Source: Runella slithyformis DSM 19594 (GTDB lineage: Bacteria > Bacteroidota > Bacteroidia > Cytophagales > Spirosomataceae). From it: DNA of 64,000 nucleotides. The notes under the pieces were generated by a model, which was not told where the DNA came from, did no database searches, and saw only the letters and a program-made list of their open reading frames with translations. The stretch is from contig NC_015703.1 in the NCBI RefSeq assembly GCF_000218895.1, positions 4,477,001-4,541,000 on the forward strand, given 5' to 3'. The translations under genes and the position numbers were made by a program. This document shows, in pieces, positions 10,345 through 19,719 of this stretch (position 1 is its first letter; every line of letters begins with the position of its first letter).

Positions 10345-11826
10345 ATGCATTTAACTAAAGTTCGCACTGAATTTTCAATGTGCCGGCATACTTTTTTTGC
10401 CTTTTTTTCTTCGTTCGTTTATGTACCGGTTTTGGGCCTTTTGGGGGTAATGTTTGGTTGTAAATCAGCAACTACAACTCAGCCCAAAGCCCCTGCGGAG
10501 GCGTATCAACACACAAATATGGAAATCCAAAGTGAAAAACATAAATCAGTAGTACATGTACCCGTAGAGTTGTCCATTGCAGAGGTAACCAAACAACTGA
10601 ATGTACAGGTGCAGGGGATAATTTACGAAGACAACAGTTTTAACGACGATAATCAGGATAATTTTAAAATTAAAGTATGGAAAAGGTCACCTATCATTGC
10701 GGAAGCCAGAGATTCATTACTTTTTTATACCGTTCCATTGAGAATATGGGCCGAGAAAGCCTATAAAATTTCGCCCTTGGGCATTGAGATATCAGGGAGT
10801 CAAAGTACTGAATTTCAGATTAACCTAAAATTTATGACCCGTTTTGGGATCGATCCCAATTGGCAGGTAAATACTCAAACGGTATCGGCAGGATTTGATT
10901 GGGTGACAAAACCAAGTGTTAAAGTAGCCGGCATCGACATTCCCATTACAGGGTTGGTGAGCCGTAAAATATCGGAAAATCTGGGGACGATCTCAAAGTC
11001 AATTGATGACAATGTACGTAAAAATTTTATCATTAAACCGTATATAGTGCAGGCGTGGAACCTTATTCGTGAACCGCGCCTGCTTTCAGAAGAATACCGA
11101 ACGTGGCTTGTTGTGACACCCACCGATATTTTGGCAACACCTTTTGAGATTCAAAATGGAAAAATCAGTACAACGATCGGTATCAGAGGGTTTACACAAA
11201 CATTGCTTGGTGAAAAGCCCGCCACCAAACCGGTCGTTGATGTTCCCAATCTTATTATCACCGATAAAGTGCCTCAGGGTTTTCAAATTGGGTTGATTGG
11301 AGTTGTGCCTTATGAGGAAGCAGCGCGATTGGCCGCCGCCCAATTTATTGGAAAAACCTTCGATTTTAAGGATGGTATATACAAAATAGAAGTGACGGAA
11401 GTTGATATTTATGGTCAAAACGATAAGCTGGTCATAAAAGCAGGGTTAAAAGGAAGTATCAATGGATTCATTTATTTAAAAGGGATTCCCTATTACGACG
11501 CTGCAACCCGCTTACTTTCTTTGAAAAATGTAGACTATGATTTGAGTACCCGTAATGTGCTTGTTCAAACCGCGAACTGGTTGTTACAGGGGCGTTTTAC
11601 GAAGCAAATCGAGCAGGAATTCGTATTTCCGATTGGAAGCCAAATAGATGAAGCTCAAAAAGCTATTCGTCAACAACTTAGTACGCGTAAAGTGGCCAAG
11701 GGGATAGATTTGGGGGGGCGTCTGGATACATTGATCCCGGATCAGGTATATTTGACACCGACGTCATTAGTAGCGTTGGTGGTGGCAAAAGGGCGCATTG
11801 AAGTTAAAATTGACGGCCTGCTCTAA
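10345..11826 (+). CDS. DUF4403 family lipoprotein
   Basis: A 493-residue protein with a long N-terminal region ending in GLLGVMFGCKS, a lipobox (Cys near residue 39). The body matches DUF4403: VVHVPVELSIAEVTKQLN, DNFKIKVWKRSP and FYTVPLRIWAEKAY near the N-terminus and long beta-rich repeats after that. DUF4403 proteins in Bacteroidota are envelope proteins of unknown function with folds that may resemble lipid-binding tubular domains. It is probably monocistronic and lies just upstream of rnpB. An alternative start at 10378 would shorten the signal but still leave the lipobox. Confidence 0.8.
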   Translation: MHLTKVRTEFSMCRHTFFAFFSSFVYVPVLGLLGVMFGCKSATTTQPKAPAEAYQHTNMEIQSEKHKSVVHVPVELSIAEVTKQLNVQVQGIIYEDNSFNDDNQDNFKIKVWKRSPIIAEARDSLLFYTVPLRIWAEKAYKISPLGIEISGSQSTEFQINLKFMTRFGIDPNWQVNTQTVSAGFDWVTKPSVKVAGIDIPITGLVSRKISENLGTISKSIDDNVRKNFIIKPYIVQAWNLIREPRLLSEEYRTWLVVTPTDILATPFEIQNGKISTTIGIRGFTQTLLGEKPATKPVVDVPNLIITDKVPQGFQIGLIGVVPYEEAARLAAAQFIGKTFDFKDGIYKIEVTEVDIYGQNDKLVIKAGLKGSINGFIYLKGIPYYDAATRLLSLKNVDYDLSTRNVLVQTANWLLQGRFTKQIEQEFVFPIGSQIDEAQKAIRQQLSTRKVAKGIDLGGRLDTLIPDQVYLTPTSLVALVVAKGRIEVKIDGLL

Positions 11827-11904
11827 GTCAAAAAATTGAATGCTTATTTATGGTTATTACGATTTTTTTCTGTTTATTTGATTTTTAAAGAGCACAACTA
11901 TTCA

Positions 11905-11912
11905 TAGATTTG
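11905..11912 (+). promoter_or_regulatory. -7 box of rnpB
   Basis: TAGATTTG (TAnnTTTG) ends 6 bases before the first base of the RNase P P1 helix, exactly where the -7 box should be. A TTTG at 11877-11880 could be the -33 element, although the spacing is a few bases long. Confidence 0.6.
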
Positions 11913-11918
11913 CGCCCA

Positions 11919-12335
11919 ATAGTGTAATCAGGTCCGTCTTATCGTTCCAAATTTATTTTGGGAAGGAAAGTCCGGACAGCATAGAGTACCGTACTTCCTA
12001 ACGGGAAGGCAGATCGCGGGTGACGGCGATTTGACAGCAAGTGCAACAGAAAGCAAACCGCCTCGTTTCAATTTTTTTTCAGAACTCGGGGTAAGGGCGA
12101 AAGGGTGGGGTAAGAGCCCACCGCTCGATTGGTGACAAGCGAGGCATGGTAAACCTTACGGGCTGAAAGACCAAATAAGTGCTGATTTTGAAGTTACTCG
12201 CTTCAACCCTCTTTAATGAGGTGTCGGTATGGGTAGGTTGATAGATTCAGACGGCGACGTCTGAACCAGATAAATGATAAGAGTCCTGATGAAAGTCAGG
12301 AAACAGAATCCGGCTTATAAGACTTGATACACTAT
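11919..12335 (+). ncRNA. rnpB: RNase P RNA, class A
   Basis: Catalytic RNA that removes tRNA 5' leaders. Conserved blocks appear in order: GAGGAAAGTCCGGAC-type J3/P4 region around 11965-11976 (here GGAAGGAAAGTCCGGACAGC), GACAGCAAGTGCAACAGAAA, GGTAAGGGCGAAAGGGTGGGG, AGAGCCCACCGC, GGTAAACC and, at the 3' end, the CR-V strand ACAGAATCCGGCTTA. The ends pair into P1 (ATAGTGTA...ATCA with TGATACACTAT), which sets the limits. It is about 417 nt, slightly longer than average. It is flanked by two envelope genes on the same strand and has its own promoter. Confidence 0.93.
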
Positions 12336-12390
12336 TATTAATCAATGTTGATATTACCTTTTTGCAGTAAATAAAAATCATTCATTGCCC

Positions 12391-13956
12391 ATGAAAAAAG
12401 TCAACTTTCTGTCCACCCTATTCTTTGTATCGTTTGCATTTACGAAAATAAATGCTCAGGCTCCCGCACCCAAAAGTGCCGGCTATGAAGGTCCCAACAA
12501 ATTGAATACATGGGCGCTGACAATTACTCCCGCCCTCACCCAATTTTACGGTGATTTACGTCAGCACGATTTTAAATTAGGACCGGAAGAGCGCATTACG
12601 GGTGGCCTAGGTTTGGCTTTGCACAAGCAGATATCACCTATTTTCGGAGCGAGCCTTAATTTTTGGACAGGTAATTTGAATGGTTCAAAGCAGCGCATAT
12701 ATAATGCACACTTTGAGACGAAAGGATTCCTGCAAACTTCATTGAATGCTCATGCCAACCTAAAGCCGATTTTATTCGGTTATGATAAACTCAAACGTTG
12801 GAAATGGGATGTATATGCAGGCTATGGATATATGTGGTTTAATTCCAGGGTTTACCGTTTAGGCACCAACAAAGCCACGGAGTTGATTCGTACCAATACA
12901 AACAGGAGTTCGAAAACAGCCGGAGAATGGGAGCGTGACGGCTCTAGCTACACCCGTGAAATTGTGATCCCCATTGGTTCTGCCATTCATTTTGAAGCCT
13001 CACCCCGGATTGATATTGGCATAGACTTTACATTAAATCACGTTAATACCGAAAAACTGGATGTTACCTATGGCGGCGGCGGTGGAGAGCAATACGCCAG
13101 ACAGGATATATGGACATTTAAAAAAGGAGATTCAAAACAGGATAAGTGGGGAAGTTTCGGTTTATCCGTTACGTATAAAATAGGGAAAGGTGCAGTTATG
13201 GCTAAAAAAGATTCCAAAGGGAATTGGGTGCATGACCCTGCTAAAGGTCGTTATCACTTACGCTATACCAACCCATTGGCATTGATTCCTCCTCCGTACA
13301 ACCCTACCCTTAATGATGCGGACTCCATTGCCAAAGCCAATATGCCGAAGCCCGTTGATCCACGCTTATTTACTGATTCAGACGGTGACGGCGTGGCAGA
13401 TCTTTTCGATAAAGAACCAAGTACTCCTGCTAACAGTATAGTATCGGGAGGCGGGGTAGCCATGGATCTTGACAAATACGTTAAAGATATCATTGCCCGC
13501 AATTTGCCGAAAGAAGAGTGTGAAGCTATGTTTGGTAATATTGAGTTTGATACTGATAAAGCTATTGTCAAAGACCCTTCGCAGCAGATCCTTCGTCAAG
13601 TGGTTGATTTGCTTAACCTAAGACCTAATTGCCGTGCCATTATCGTAGGCCATACCGACGCTCGTGCTTCTGATAACTACAATATTCAATTGTCGAAGCG
13701 TCGGGTTGAAGCAGCTAAACGCTTCCTGATTCGCAATGGCTTGCAGGATCCAAGTCGTATCACCGTTGAATATTACGGAGAACTTCGCCCACTGGCCGAC
13801 AATAAATCGGTGGAAGGTATGAGTCGTAACCGTCGGGTTGAAGTGAGAATTCTCCCAATGAGTGACTTACGGTCAACGTATCCTGCAGGCTTCCGTACGG
13901 GTAAGAAAAAGGATCAGGAACCGGGTAAACCTGCCAGAGAAAGACGTCAGCGATAG
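12391..13956 (+). CDS. OmpA-family outer membrane protein with calcium-binding TSP3-type repeat
   Basis: About 521 residues with a signal peptide (KKVNFLSTLFFVSFAFTKINAQ). The first 280 residues look like an outer-membrane beta-barrel with many aromatic and Gly residues. A linker near residue 330 holds DSDGDGVADLFDKEP, a thrombospondin type 3-like calcium loop. The C-terminal 130 residues are an OmpA/MotB peptidoglycan-binding domain (IEFDTDKA, VGHTDARASDNYNIQLSKRRVEAA, SRNRRVEVRIL). The protein would tether the outer membrane to peptidoglycan. I set the start at the ATG at 12391 rather than the TTG two codons upstream. A strong terminator follows. Confidence 0.92.
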   Translation: MKKVNFLSTLFFVSFAFTKINAQAPAPKSAGYEGPNKLNTWALTITPALTQFYGDLRQHDFKLGPEERITGGLGLALHKQISPIFGASLNFWTGNLNGSKQRIYNAHFETKGFLQTSLNAHANLKPILFGYDKLKRWKWDVYAGYGYMWFNSRVYRLGTNKATELIRTNTNRSSKTAGEWERDGSSYTREIVIPIGSAIHFEASPRIDIGIDFTLNHVNTEKLDVTYGGGGGEQYARQDIWTFKKGDSKQDKWGSFGLSVTYKIGKGAVMAKKDSKGNWVHDPAKGRYHLRYTNPLALIPPPYNPTLNDADSIAKANMPKPVDPRLFTDSDGDGVADLFDKEPSTPANSIVSGGGVAMDLDKYVKDIIARNLPKEECEAMFGNIEFDTDKAIVKDPSQQILRQVVDLLNLRPNCRAIIVGHTDARASDNYNIQLSKRRVEAAKRFLIRNGLQDPSRITVEYYGELRPLADNKSVEGMSRNRRVEVRILPMSDLRSTYPAGFRTGKKKDQEPGKPARERRQR

Positions 13957-13980
13957 ACTAACGATATTTATTTATACAAT

Positions 13981-14020
13981 GAGGGTCATTCTGTTCATCA
14001 GAATGACCCTCTCTTCTTTC
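13981..14020 (+). terminator. Rho-independent terminator after the OmpA-family gene
   Basis: Perfect 13-bp stem GAGGGTCATTCTG / CAGAATGACCCTC with a 5-base loop (TTCAT), followed by TCTTCTTTC. It begins 25 bases after the stop codon. The rest of the 250-base gap to the next gene (which is convergent) shows nothing else. Confidence 0.85.
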
Positions 14021-14208
14021 AGGCAAATTCAGACGGACCTTTAGAGTTACTTTCATATAGGAAAGATGGGAATAGTTTAAAACAACAGATTCGGTCTACT
14101 CTGAAATATTCCCGTCTTCATCTATTTGAAGCAAAATGAGTATACTAAGTGAAATTTCGCGGTTAAAACTTTATATATACGTTTAAAGCGGTAAAAAGAC
14201 CTGTAGTA

Positions 14209-15495
14209 TTAAGGCGTTGAATGCTTAAGTTCAAGTCCTACGGATGTGCGGGGTTTAAAACCGGTCCACGTTGCTTCGTTAGAGTTTTCTTTAAGTTGTA
14301 AATATTTTTTGAAATCTAATCCTTTGAGTTGGATGCCTAAAAAGGCCGTCACAAAATGTTGATTGATATTATTGATACGACGTTCATCCCAGGCCGGTTC
14401 GGCATAACGCAGGTATTCATCAAGCGGTAATCCTGCGGCAAGTGCTTCTGCCGGAGGGGGGTTAGGCGCTACGTTGTGTCGGGCGTTAATGTAGGTAAGC
14501 AGATAACGGTCCGCATTCAGTGCTCCATCGTAGATTGCTTTGATTCCCTTTTCATATCCTGAAATATCATCCAGACTGCCTGCTACAAAGAATGTGGGAA
14601 CCTTTAAGCCTTTTAATCCCTCCGCATCCCATATTCCCCTTTCCATCCCCCAAGGCGCAAAAGCAACTATCGCTCTTATTCGAGAATCCAGAGTAGTCGT
14701 GACGTTGCCTGTCATCCGTTTTTCCAAGGCTTTACTACCTCCTGTCATTTGTCCGAAAAATTTTACCGCTTGGGGACTATATCCGGCTCCGGCAGCATTT
14801 AGGGCCCCATATCCACCCATAGAGTACCCAATTAATGCAGTATTGTCGGCATTAACCAAACCTGAAAGAAATGTTTTACTTTCTCTTTTTCCTAAACGGG
14901 ATATTTCGTTTAGCACAAATAAATCATCCAATGAACGATTGAGTAATGTGGAGGCAAAACTTGCAGCATCCCTGAAGGTAGATTCGGTGTGATCAATGGC
15001 TACGACGATATATCCCTTTGAGGCTAAATTCTCGGTTAGATAGGTTAATAAAAAGCGAGAGCCTAAGTATCCATGAGAAACAATAAGAAGAGGGTAGGGG
15101 CCTTCCGTTTTGTCAGCTGGGGCATTTCGTAAGGCTCGCCCCCTAAATTTAAAGGGAATGAGAGGACGCTTAGGGTCATTGCTTGAACCCATTACTTCTT
15201 CATATTCTATTAATTCTTGCTTATCCGGTGCTATAGTGGCGGGATACCATACTTCAACAGTCAACGGCCGGTTGTAGATGGAGTCCTTCCCATTTCTAGA
15301 ATGTATAACGTCAATTTGATTCATATTGACCAAGTTCAGAGTCTGTACTCCAACCCTAAATTTGCCTCTCGCTGCCAACTCGGGAGCATCAGGTAATAAA
15401 TCACCATAGATAAATCCGCTCTGACAATACGCTAATGAAAAGGAAAAAAATGAGAATAGGGTTACTGCGAAGAAGAAGAGTTTAGTAATTTTCAT
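14209..15495 (-). CDS. alpha/beta hydrolase, PAF-acetylhydrolase / dienelactone-hydrolase-like, secreted
   Basis: A 428-residue protein with an N-terminal signal (KITKLFFFAVTLFSFFSFSLA). It carries the alpha/beta hydrolase elements: LLIVSHGYLGSRF (oxyanion region), VVAIDHTES, nucleophile elbow GYSMGGYG with catalytic Ser near residue 225, FVAGSLDD (Asp) and NARHNVAPNP (His). The overall arrangement resembles plasma PAF-acetylhydrolase and bacterial secreted relatives acting on short-chain esters. Substrate not determinable. It stands alone between convergent ompA-like and a LytTR regulator gene. Confidence 0.85.
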   Translation of the reverse strand: MKITKLFFFAVTLFSFFSFSLAYCQSGFIYGDLLPDAPELAARGKFRVGVQTLNLVNMNQIDVIHSRNGKDSIYNRPLTVEVWYPATIAPDKQELIEYEEVMGSSNDPKRPLIPFKFRGRALRNAPADKTEGPYPLLIVSHGYLGSRFLLTYLTENLASKGYIVVAIDHTESTFRDAASFASTLLNRSLDDLFVLNEISRLGKRESKTFLSGLVNADNTALIGYSMGGYGALNAAGAGYSPQAVKFFGQMTGGSKALEKRMTGNVTTTLDSRIRAIVAFAPWGMERGIWDAEGLKGLKVPTFFVAGSLDDISGYEKGIKAIYDGALNADRYLLTYINARHNVAPNPPPAEALAAGLPLDEYLRYAEPAWDERRINNINQHFVTAFLGIQLKGLDFKKYLQLKENSNEATWTGFKPRTSVGLELKHSTP

Positions 15496-15704
15496 ACATA
15501 ATTAAGTTGGCGAAGAAAAATAATTGAATAAAGTTGTGACAATTGCTCCACATAGCTAAAATGACGAAGGCCCGGTAGCATAAAAATGGATTGTGAGACT
15601 CTGAATGACATAAAGTCATAACCAAATAAAGGTATCATACAGAAAGAAAAAAAACGTATACGGGTTAGGTTAATTTATAGAGAATGTAAAATATGCACTA
15701 AGCT

Positions 15705-16430
15705 TTATTCGTTGATTAATCCGCTGCTTTTCAATTTTTGAGTAACCTTATCTTTGTACGACATTCCAATGGGCAGGAAATAGGTGCTTACCCTAACTTC
15801 ATTAGTAGCAATACGGTTGATGTGGTCAAGATTTACCAAAAAAGAACGGTGGATTCGCAGAAAATGATCATGGGATAAGGCTTCTTCAATGTGTGAAAGC
15901 ATTTGATTAACAACGATAATACCTTCAGGAGTGATTATTTTAACATAAACTCCATAAGCCTCTATATATATGATGTCGCTGTAATTAAATCGTACTGTTG
16001 AGCGTCCGGCCGGTAAAAAGATATAGTTTTTGTCGGGAGTCTTTTCAGCCATAGAAACAGTTTGTTCAGGGATTTTTTTAATTGCACGCTGGATGGACCT
16101 TAATAAACGAGTATAGGTAAAGGGCTTAGAAAGAAAATCGACAACGTTAAAGTCAAAGCAGTCTACTGCTAATTCTACGTGTGAAGAAGTAACAACCACC
16201 GGTGAATATGAAGGAAAGAGCTTTAACAATTCTAAGCCTGATAAATCAGGAAGGTCAATATCTAGGAAGATAATGTCTGCTGTTTTTCTATTGAGAAATT
16301 CGAAAGCTTCTGTGACTGTTCCACATACAACAGCTTCTTGAAACATGTTTGTTTTGGACAGGAGGTAGGTCAAGCTTTTTTGAGCGAGTGGATCGTCTTC
16401 AACAATTAGAGGGACAAGTTTAGTTTCCAT
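15705..16430 (-). CDS. LytTR-family response regulator (copy 1)
   Basis: A 241-residue two-component regulator: receiver domain (residues about 7-120) with VEDDPLAQ at the acidic pocket, phospho-acceptor Asp in IIFLDIDLPDLSG and VTSSH (Thr/Ser switch), then a LytTR DNA-binding domain (residues about 135-238; FLPAGRSTVRFNYSDIIYIEAYGVYVKI, LRIHRSFLVNLDHI). No histidine kinase gene is nearby, so its partner is elsewhere. It is a clear paralogue of the gene at 17162-17887, same strand, same length, suggesting tandem duplication followed by divergence. Confidence 0.92.
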   Translation of the reverse strand: METKLVPLIVEDDPLAQKSLTYLLSKTNMFQEAVVCGTVTEAFEFLNRKTADIIFLDIDLPDLSGLELLKLFPSYSPVVVTSSHVELAVDCFDFNVVDFLSKPFTYTRLLRSIQRAIKKIPEQTVSMAEKTPDKNYIFLPAGRSTVRFNYSDIIYIEAYGVYVKIITPEGIIVVNQMLSHIEEALSHDHFLRIHRSFLVNLDHINRIATNEVRVSTYFLPIGMSYKDKVTQKLKSSGLINE

Positions 16431-17161
16431 ATCGCGGGAGAGATAAGAGTATACTAATGTTAGGTGCTGTTGCAGGCCATAAATTTATAAAATGCCATGA
16501 TACTTTAAGGGTCTTTTTTACATCATATTGCCCTTTGTTGCCTGTTTATATATACAATATGAGTGTTTTACATAGAAAAAGGCGTTGTTCATTAGTATTT
16601 AATGTATTGTAAATATACTTGGTATAGATTTGTAATACCACCTTACCCTGCTTAATTCTTTTAACCGGTTTTCCGGAAACAGTACTGATAACCGGTCGGG
16701 TCAACACATCCTGCCGGAAGTGAGTTCAAGATTATAAGTTATGCCAAAAAACAATGTATCAGTTTCGTGATTTCTAAAAGCGCTTCGGTGCCCCGATTGA
16801 TGAAAATTTATGGCGGAATCAATTTTTAAAGTCCTACCGCGTTCGTCCTTCAACAAAGAATCAATAAAAAATCCCATAACAGCACCTAAATATCGTCTAC
16901 TGACAGTGGTAAGTCCTTACCTCCGTTACACTTTACATAAATTACACAGTATCATTGGGACGTTCCGGGATGGAAAAATGATATTGGTGTATTCTAAATA
17001 AATATCCGTGAGATACAGTTCAAAAGGAAAGAAGCAAGTCAAATACTTAAAATGCATCGAACCCGGACACTGTCTGTTTAAGGGGTTACAAAAGTCAGAA
17101 ATAAAAAATGCTTATCTATATGATGTATTGGCTAACATAAAGTATGTTAGCCCCCCCTCAA
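16431..17161. other. 731-base gap between the two LytTR genes
   Basis: No reading frame here is convincing: a 63-codon frame at 16810-17001 has no family features. A perfect 10-bp hairpin GGCTAACATA-aag-TATGTTAGCC at 17130-17152 lies 10 bases after the stop of copy 2 and may end its minus-strand transcript, although no U tract follows. ACCGGTT/AACCGGT arms at about 16657-16697 form a second weak hairpin. The remainder is AT-rich and unexplained. Confidence 0.5.
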
Positions 17162-17887
17162 TTAATGGATGATACCATCGCTTTTTAGTTTCTGACGCAC
17201 TTTATCTTTATAAGACAATCCGATAGGAATTTGATGACTTCCGACCAACAAATCGTTCGGGTTGATACGCTTAAGGTGATTTAAGTTTATTAGGTAAGAG
17301 CGATGTATTCTTAAAAAGAATGTTTTTGGAAGGGTCTCTTCAATGCCGGACAGCATCTGATTGACTACCATTACACCGGTGGTAGTAATCACTTTTACAT
17401 AAATTCCGTAGGCTTCAACGTATACTATATCGTTTAGGTCAAGACGCTCCGATGAACGGCCTACCTGAAGAAATATATGTTTACTTGAATTGGGCGATTC
17501 GGATAATGGTTTTTCAAAACCGAAATGCTGTTTTTGCACAGCTCGATGAATACTGCGTAACAGTCGGGTATAATGGTAGGGTTTAGTGAGAAAGTCGGTT
17601 ACTTCGAAATCAAAGCAGTCAATAGCTAGGGAAATATGGGATGAGGTTATTATAACGGAGGGATACGCAGGGAGCATTTTTAATAATTCCAAGCCGGGCA
17701 GATCCGGTAAATCCAGGTCTAAAAAAATGATATCTATAGCATTGAGCTTTAAAAAATTGAACGATTCGGTTACGTTTGAAAATATAGCAGGTTGCTCAAA
17801 CATATTGGTTTTGTGTAAATAACCTGCCAATTCACTTGAAGCAAATGGGTCATCTTCTACAATGAGAGCGGTAAATTTATTTTTCAT
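17162..17887 (-). CDS. LytTR-family response regulator (copy 2)
   Basis: A 241-residue receiver plus LytTR protein, aligning end to end with the copy at 15705-16430. Receiver: VEDDPFASSEL, phospho-acceptor Asp in IIFLDLDLPDLPG, ITSSH. LytTR: FLQVGRSSERLDLNDIVYVEAYGIYVKV and FFLRIHRSYLINLNHLKRI. As for its paralogue, no sensor kinase lies next to it. LytTR regulators usually bind direct repeats upstream of envelope or extracellular-product genes; no target can be named here. Confidence 0.92.
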   Translation of the reverse strand: MKNKFTALIVEDDPFASSELAGYLHKTNMFEQPAIFSNVTESFNFLKLNAIDIIFLDLDLPDLPGLELLKMLPAYPSVIITSSHISLAIDCFDFEVTDFLTKPYHYTRLLRSIHRAVQKQHFGFEKPLSESPNSSKHIFLQVGRSSERLDLNDIVYVEAYGIYVKVITTTGVMVVNQMLSGIEETLPKTFFLRIHRSYLINLNHLKRINPNDLLVGSHQIPIGLSYKDKVRQKLKSDGIIH

Positions 17888-18479
17888 TGAATAGGTTAAG
17901 CAATTAAATCATGAATAGTGCAGTTCAAAAATAGTTTTTTTTCTCAAGTTTACGAGATTCATTAAATTTTATTTGGATTTCATATTAATAAAAAGGCTGT
18001 TCATTTGGTACCTAATACAAAAATGTAAATTTTAAACTACATTTGTTAAAAAATATGGTGTTTAACAACAAAGAGCACTCTTTAAATTTACATTCTATCC
18101 AGTTTTAATACCTTATTAAATAGAAATGTTAACTTTTACATAGAAAAGATATAAAGTAAGAAGACCCATTGATGAGGTGCTAAAGATTTGAACTTACATC
18201 CGGAAATCCGTTTATAACATACTGCTTAGCAAAGTTGACAGCATTTTACGGATATAAAATTTTTCATAACGTTGAGTATAGTAGTACAGGCACAGCGAAA
18301 TCCGCTGTGCTTTGTCTTTGTATGGATTTCCGAAACAATTAAGTTAATGATCAGATTACGCTCGCTGATTTTTTATCATTAACTTATCTCGGTAGAAAGA
18401 TCCAATGATTTAGGCTCTTACCACAACTTTTGGCTTTGACCCCCTGTTTGTGTATTTTCCAATAAAAAAATGGCCAATA
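17888..18479. other. gap before the tRNA-proximal terminator, one hairpin
   Basis: About 590 AT-rich bases without a credible gene. At 18290-18310 GCACAGCG-aaatc-CGCTGTGC is a perfect 8-bp hairpin followed by TTTGTCTTTG, which could terminate plus-strand transcription, but no plus-strand gene precedes it. It marks the last chromosomal sequence before the inserted element. Confidence 0.4.
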
Positions 18480-18509
18480 AAAAAAGCCTTGCGTCTGCAA
18501 GGCTTTTTT
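18480..18509 (-). terminator. original terminator of tRNA-Gln, now displaced by the island
   Basis: AAAAAAGCCTTGC-gtct-GCAAGGCTTTTTT, a symmetric 13-bp hairpin able to work on either strand. It directly abuts the left att copy. In an unoccupied chromosome it would lie immediately 3' of tRNA-Gln, so the island has split the tRNA from its terminator by 32.5 kb. Confidence 0.7.
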
Positions 18510-18525
18510 GTTGGCGGACAAGGAC
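18508..18525. repeat. attL, 18-bp copy of the tRNA-Gln 3' end
   Basis: TTGTTGGCGGACAAGGAC, identical to 50967-50984. It reproduces the 3' half of the T stem and acceptor stem of tRNA-Gln read on the minus strand; beyond it (AACGACC...) the match to the tRNA stops. This is the expected product of site-specific integration at a tRNA 3' end. Confidence 0.88.
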
Positions 18526-18583
18526 AACGACCAAAGCCTCTATGAATCTCTATATCAAATACTTATAAATATAAAACCTTTTT

Positions 18584-18604
18584 TGGTGACAAAATAGGTG
18601 ACAA
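18584..18604. repeat. left arm-type integrase/excisionase site (candidate)
   Basis: A 21-base sequence beginning TGGTGACA and containing GGTGACA twice, repeated exactly and in the same orientation at 50833-50853. It lies 58 bases inside attL, while the other copy lies 113 bases inside attR. Two copies flanking the recombination core fit arm-type integrase binding sites. Confidence 0.55.
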
Positions 18605-19276
18605 TTACTCCACACTTCCAAATACCTGGATCACCGAGTAGATCGAAATAATATCACTACGCTTTAAGTGGATCGCCCCCTCTTTTTCGTTATCGGCCCA
18701 TAAAATCAACTTCCCGTTTTCCCGCAAATCATTCTCCTTCACACGGCGTATTACCAGGTAATTAGCGTACCGCACTGCATATACCCCCGAGCGCAGCCAT
18801 TCCCATTCTGTCGGTTCCAGTGGTTTCATAATGACTTTTTGCCCACGGTGAAGCTGTGGACTCATGGCATTGTCAGAAATGTTATACACAACGCATCCCG
18901 TCAAATCAATCCCTAATGCCGAAACAAATATCTTTTTACCGTAATCATTTCGAGACTCAGAAAACACAAAGGAACTTTCACTCTCAAAATAGGGCAACTC
19001 AACGGAAGACGGGTCGGAGAATAAAGTAGGCTTTGAACTCTTCAACGGATAACCACGGCCCGTAAAAAGATAGTCAAGATTTATATTGGGATATAACTCG
19101 TAAAAATTACGGATCATGTCAAAATTCGGCTTGGCAACTCCCAGCGTCAGGTTATAAATACGAGAATTACTCATGCCCAACGCCGAGGCAACCTTACCCG
19201 CGTTTGTGTCTAAGGCACCGAAAATTTTCTTTAATCGCTCCCCAACTACTTTATTATCAAGATCATCTGTATTCAC
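18605..19276 (-). CDS. phage-type HTH/S24 repressor lacking catalytic residues
   Basis: A 223-residue regulator: N-terminal XRE-like helix-turn-helix (GKVASALGMSNSRIYNLTLG, about residues 18-50) and a C-terminal LexA/CI-type S24 fold (about 110-220). The position of the S24 nucleophile (usually G-D-S-M-x-P) reads SDNAMSP, so Ser is replaced by Ala, and the usual Lys in the second motif is Arg (YLVIRRV). It therefore should not cleave itself. It is transcribed away from the early genes and faces a palindromic operator cluster, the position of a lysogeny repressor. Start is a GTG at 19276. Confidence 0.82.
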   Translation of the reverse strand: MNTDDLDNKVVGERLKKIFGALDTNAGKVASALGMSNSRIYNLTLGVAKPNFDMIRNFYELYPNINLDYLFTGRGYPLKSSKPTLFSDPSSVELPYFESESSFVFSESRNDYGKKIFVSALGIDLTGCVVYNISDNAMSPQLHRGQKVIMKPLEPTEWEWLRSGVYAVRYANYLVIRRVKENDLRENGKLILWADNEKEGAIHLKRSDIISIYSVIQVFGSVE

Positions 19277-19314
19277 TGATGTACATTTATATTGTATTTA
19301 AGTTAAGAATATTT

Positions 19315-19360
19315 TTGTATATTATACAATATTTTTGTATGTTATACAATTAGGTTGTAT
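19315..19360. promoter_or_regulatory. operator cluster between repressor and early genes
   Basis: TTGTATATTATACAA (19315-19329, perfect palindrome about the central T) and TTGTATGTTATACAA (19335-19349, one mismatch) start exactly 20 bp apart, and a TTGTAT half site follows another 20 bp later at 19355-19360. Regular two-turn spacing in a divergent promoter region suggests cooperative repressor binding. Related TTGTAT...ATACAA sites recur at 29178 and 39425. Confidence 0.7.
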
Positions 19361-19395
19361 TTTTGGAGTGCTTTTATATCCAAATTTATACAATT

Positions 19396-19719
19396 ATGCA
19401 AAATGAACCCGAAATAACAACCCCAGCAACGTACAACGCCCTCACGGAATTAAAACAGGAACTCAAAGACCTGATCAAACAATTCCCCAACCGCTATGGC
19501 TACGCTAAAAAAGTAGTCGAACGACTCCAAAAGAAAGGTCATGCCATCGAAGAAGTCAACGTCTTTAATATGGTTCACTCCAAAACGTATTATGACAAGC
19601 TGATTGTCAACGAAATACAACTCCTTCACCAAGAGTATATCACCGAAATCAACCAAAGCCTCAGCAACCTTAAAGCCCAAAAAGCCAATGCAGGAAGTGA
19701 TCATCATGCCAAAAACTGA
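19396..19719 (+). CDS. hypothetical early protein
   Basis: A 107-residue, mainly helical charged protein, the first gene of the rightward early operon. I placed the start at the ATG at 19396 because it follows the operator cluster; an upstream in-frame start at 19363 would begin within the operator region. Sequence features such as LKDLIKQFPNRYGYAKKVVERLQKKGH suggest a small DNA-binding or regulatory helix-turn-helix-like fold, but no family can be named. The next gene overlaps its 3' end by 14 bases. Confidence 0.65.
   Translation: MQNEPEITTPATYNALTELKQELKDLIKQFPNRYGYAKKVVERLQKKGHAIEEVNVFNMVHSKTYYDKLIVNEIQLLHQEYITEINQSLSNLKAQKANAGSDHHAKN

Noticed and set aside
16810..17001. 63-codon plus-strand frame between the LytTR genes
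   Set aside because: Low-complexity composition, no neighbours in an operon, and no promoter; treated as non-coding gap.
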